Shown here piece after piece: positions 62,839 through 64,000 of a stretch of DNA of 64,000 bases (the first letter of the stretch is position 1; the number at the start of each line of letters is the position of its first letter). This DNA is from CAVQUE01 sp046290435 (GTDB lineage: Bacteria; Actinomycetota; Acidimicrobiia; Acidimicrobiales; UBA8592): NCBI GenBank assembly GCA_046290435.1, contig JBKAGO010000051.1, positions 1 to 64,000 of the forward strand, read 5' to 3'. The notes below the pieces were generated by a model. That model had not been told where the DNA came from and searched no databases. It worked only from the letters and a program-made list of their open reading frames with translations. A program made the translations under genes and the position numbers.

Positions 62839-64000
62839 ATGACGGGCGCGCCCGGCGCGCGTCGGGCGAGGCCCGGCGCGGCCCGGGATTCCTCCACGGC
62901 TCCGCCCCGTCGCGCCCGCACCGCGGTCGACGAGCCAGAGCCGGCAGCGGTCCCCGAGCCGTCGGACACCGCGGAGCCGGACACCGCTGCAGCCACCGTC
63001 GCGCCACCCGAGCAGTCGCCGCCTGCCGAGGCACCGAGCCCCGTTCCTCCCCCCCCGCCCGCACCGCCCACCGCAACGGTGGCGCCCCCGACGCCTGCAC
63101 CCCCGGTTGCCACGGGGCCGGCACCGACGGCCGTGTTGCCCGTCGTGGGGGCCGACACCGCCGCACCATCCGCCCCCACTCACCCCGAGACCGTCCGCAT
63201 CGCAACGCCCGCAGCTGCCGGCGGGCCAGGCGTTCCCGCGACCGCTGACGGGCAGGAGCCCGATACCGTCGCCGAGGCCCACGCCCGATCCGGAGGCCTC
63301 GTGACCCGATTGCGCGATCCACGCATCGCGATTCCGCTCGCGATCCCATTCGTCGCCGTGTTCCTCCTCGTGCTCGCATGGGGAATCGACACCGCGCTGA
63401 ACAGCGGGTCCGTGGCGCGCAACGTGACCGTCGCCGGTATCGACGTCGGTGGCCTCGACCGCGCCGGGCTCGACGACCGCCTGGCCGAGCTCGCAGCGGG
63501 CTACGGCGACACCGAGGTACGCCTGGTGACCACCGGCGAGACCTTGACCACCACCGCCGGGATCGTCGGCCTCGCGGTCGACACCGACGCCACCGCCGAG
63601 GCCGTCATGGCCATCGGTCGCGGCAATCTGCTCACCCGGCCGTTCCGCTGGGTCGGTTCGTTCCTGGGCGAGGACAGAGCACCCGTGGCCGTCCAGGCCA
63701 CCGACGGCGACCCTGCGGCCCTGGTCGAGCTCGTCAACGGCGGACAGCCCGAGCCCGTCGAACCCACCCTCACCGTGAGCGACGGGCTCGTGGTCGTCGA
63801 GCCCGGTCGCCCCGCACTCAGCTTCGACGTCGACGAGATCCGTTCGGAAGCCCGGGCCGCGGCGGCCAGCGGCGAGGCGCCCATCGAGATCGAGGTGGGG
63901 ACCACCGAGACTCCCCCCCTCGTCGATGACGCCACCGCGGCCGGTTGGGCCGAAGAGGTCAATGCAGCCACCGAAGGGCCGCTCACCGTGCGTGCAGGGC
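62839..64000 (+). CDS. membrane-anchored peptidoglycan-binding (VanW/YoaR-type) protein, 3' end cut by window
   Basis: The frame is open from GTG 62818/ATG 62839 to the last base, so the gene is truncated here. A long Pro/Ala/Thr-rich cytoplasmic segment (~155 residues) precedes a TM helix (IPLAIPFVAVFLLVLAWGID). The extracellular part begins RNVTVAGIDVGGLDRAGLDD, the start of the PG_binding_4-type domain found before VanW domains, and a second related repeat follows. VanW itself would lie past the window. Start is uncertain: TAGCAT at 62809-62814 fits a transcript starting near 62821, favouring ATG 62839. Confidence 0.8.
   Translation, partial: MTGAPGARRARPGAARDSSTAPPRRARTAVDEPEPAAVPEPSDTAEPDTAAATVAPPEQSPPAEAPSPVPPPPPAPPTATVAPPTPAPPVATGPAPTAVLPVVGADTAAPSAPTHPETVRIATPAAAGGPGVPATADGQEPDTVAEAHARSGGLVTRLRDPRIAIPLAIPFVAVFLLVLAWGIDTALNSGSVARNVTVAGIDVGGLDRAGLDDRLAELAAGYGDTEVRLVTTGETLTTTAGIVGLAVDTDATAEAVMAIGRGNLLTRPFRWVGSFLGEDRAPVAVQATDGDPAALVELVNGGQPEPVEPTLTVSDGLVVVEPGRPALSFDVDEIRSEARAAAASGEAPIEIEVGTTETPPLVDDATAAGWAEEVNAATEGPLTVRAG

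Overview
The window looks like one contiguous piece of a high-GC actinobacterial chromosome. Marker genes that fit this are nucS (mismatch-specific endonuclease of actinobacteria and archaea), the fused kgd (2-oxoglutarate decarboxylase/dehydrogenase), the murT-gatD pair, an F420-type luciferase-like oxidoreductase and an actinobacterial CysQ. Chemotaxis genes, several acyl-CoA enzymes and numerous leaderless-looking starts suggest a free-living lineage such as Acidimicrobiia. That class assignment is inference; no rRNA gene is present to confirm it.

Layout. 0.1-2.7 kb: short-chain dehydrogenase and D-aminoacylase-type amidohydrolase. 3.0-9.4 kb: a tightly coupled chemotaxis block, cheA-cheW-mcp with ATGA overlaps, followed by a second mcp. 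9.4-20.3 kb: metabolic genes (two crotonases, histidine phosphatase, Cof-type HAD, methionine aminopeptidase, MaoC dehydratase, a CDF-like membrane protein, a tandem CaiB/BaiF CoA-transferase, a lipoprotein hydrolase) with a repeat-rich interval at 12.05-12.68 kb. 20.4-31.5 kb, minus strand: a two-gene NRPS-PKS line, the most distinctive part of the window. 31.8-35.6 kb: polyprenyl-phosphate sugar transferase, a surface membrane protein and an EthD-like protein. 35.6-40.5 kb: a head-less CCA-enzyme-like HD protein, rpmG-rpmB, an F420 oxidoreductase coupled to a LytM/FG-GAP surface protein, and tRNA-Arg(CCT). 40.7-64 kb: mostly housekeeping genes (cysS, UvrD-like helicase, exonuclease III, kgd, ettA, murT-gatD, cysQ, UbiB-like kinase, nucS), ending in a truncated VanW/peptidoglycan-binding membrane protein.

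The biosynthetic line. The upstream gene encodes a formyltransferase domain, the C-terminal lobe of a condensation domain, an adenylation domain split between motifs A4 and A5 by a luciferase-like monooxygenase, and a carrier protein. The specificity residues I extract by eye read D-I-L-Q-L-G-V-I-W-K, one change from a published glycine code. The downstream gene, joined by an ATGA overlap, encodes KS-AT-KR-DH-ACP-TE in one polypeptide, with KR placed before DH. Read literally, the pair would make a short formylated and possibly oxidised glycine-plus-C2 product released by the thioesterase.

Outside genes, the window carries several families of palindromic or tandem repeats: TGACG...TTGCACAC palindromes after two gene ends, a perfect 30-bp inverted repeat with a decayed relative 35 kb away, a duplicated hairpin between convergent genes, and two ~121-bp direct repeats. 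Many genes also have a TAnnnT hexamer 6-9 nt before the start codon, which predicts leaderless transcripts.
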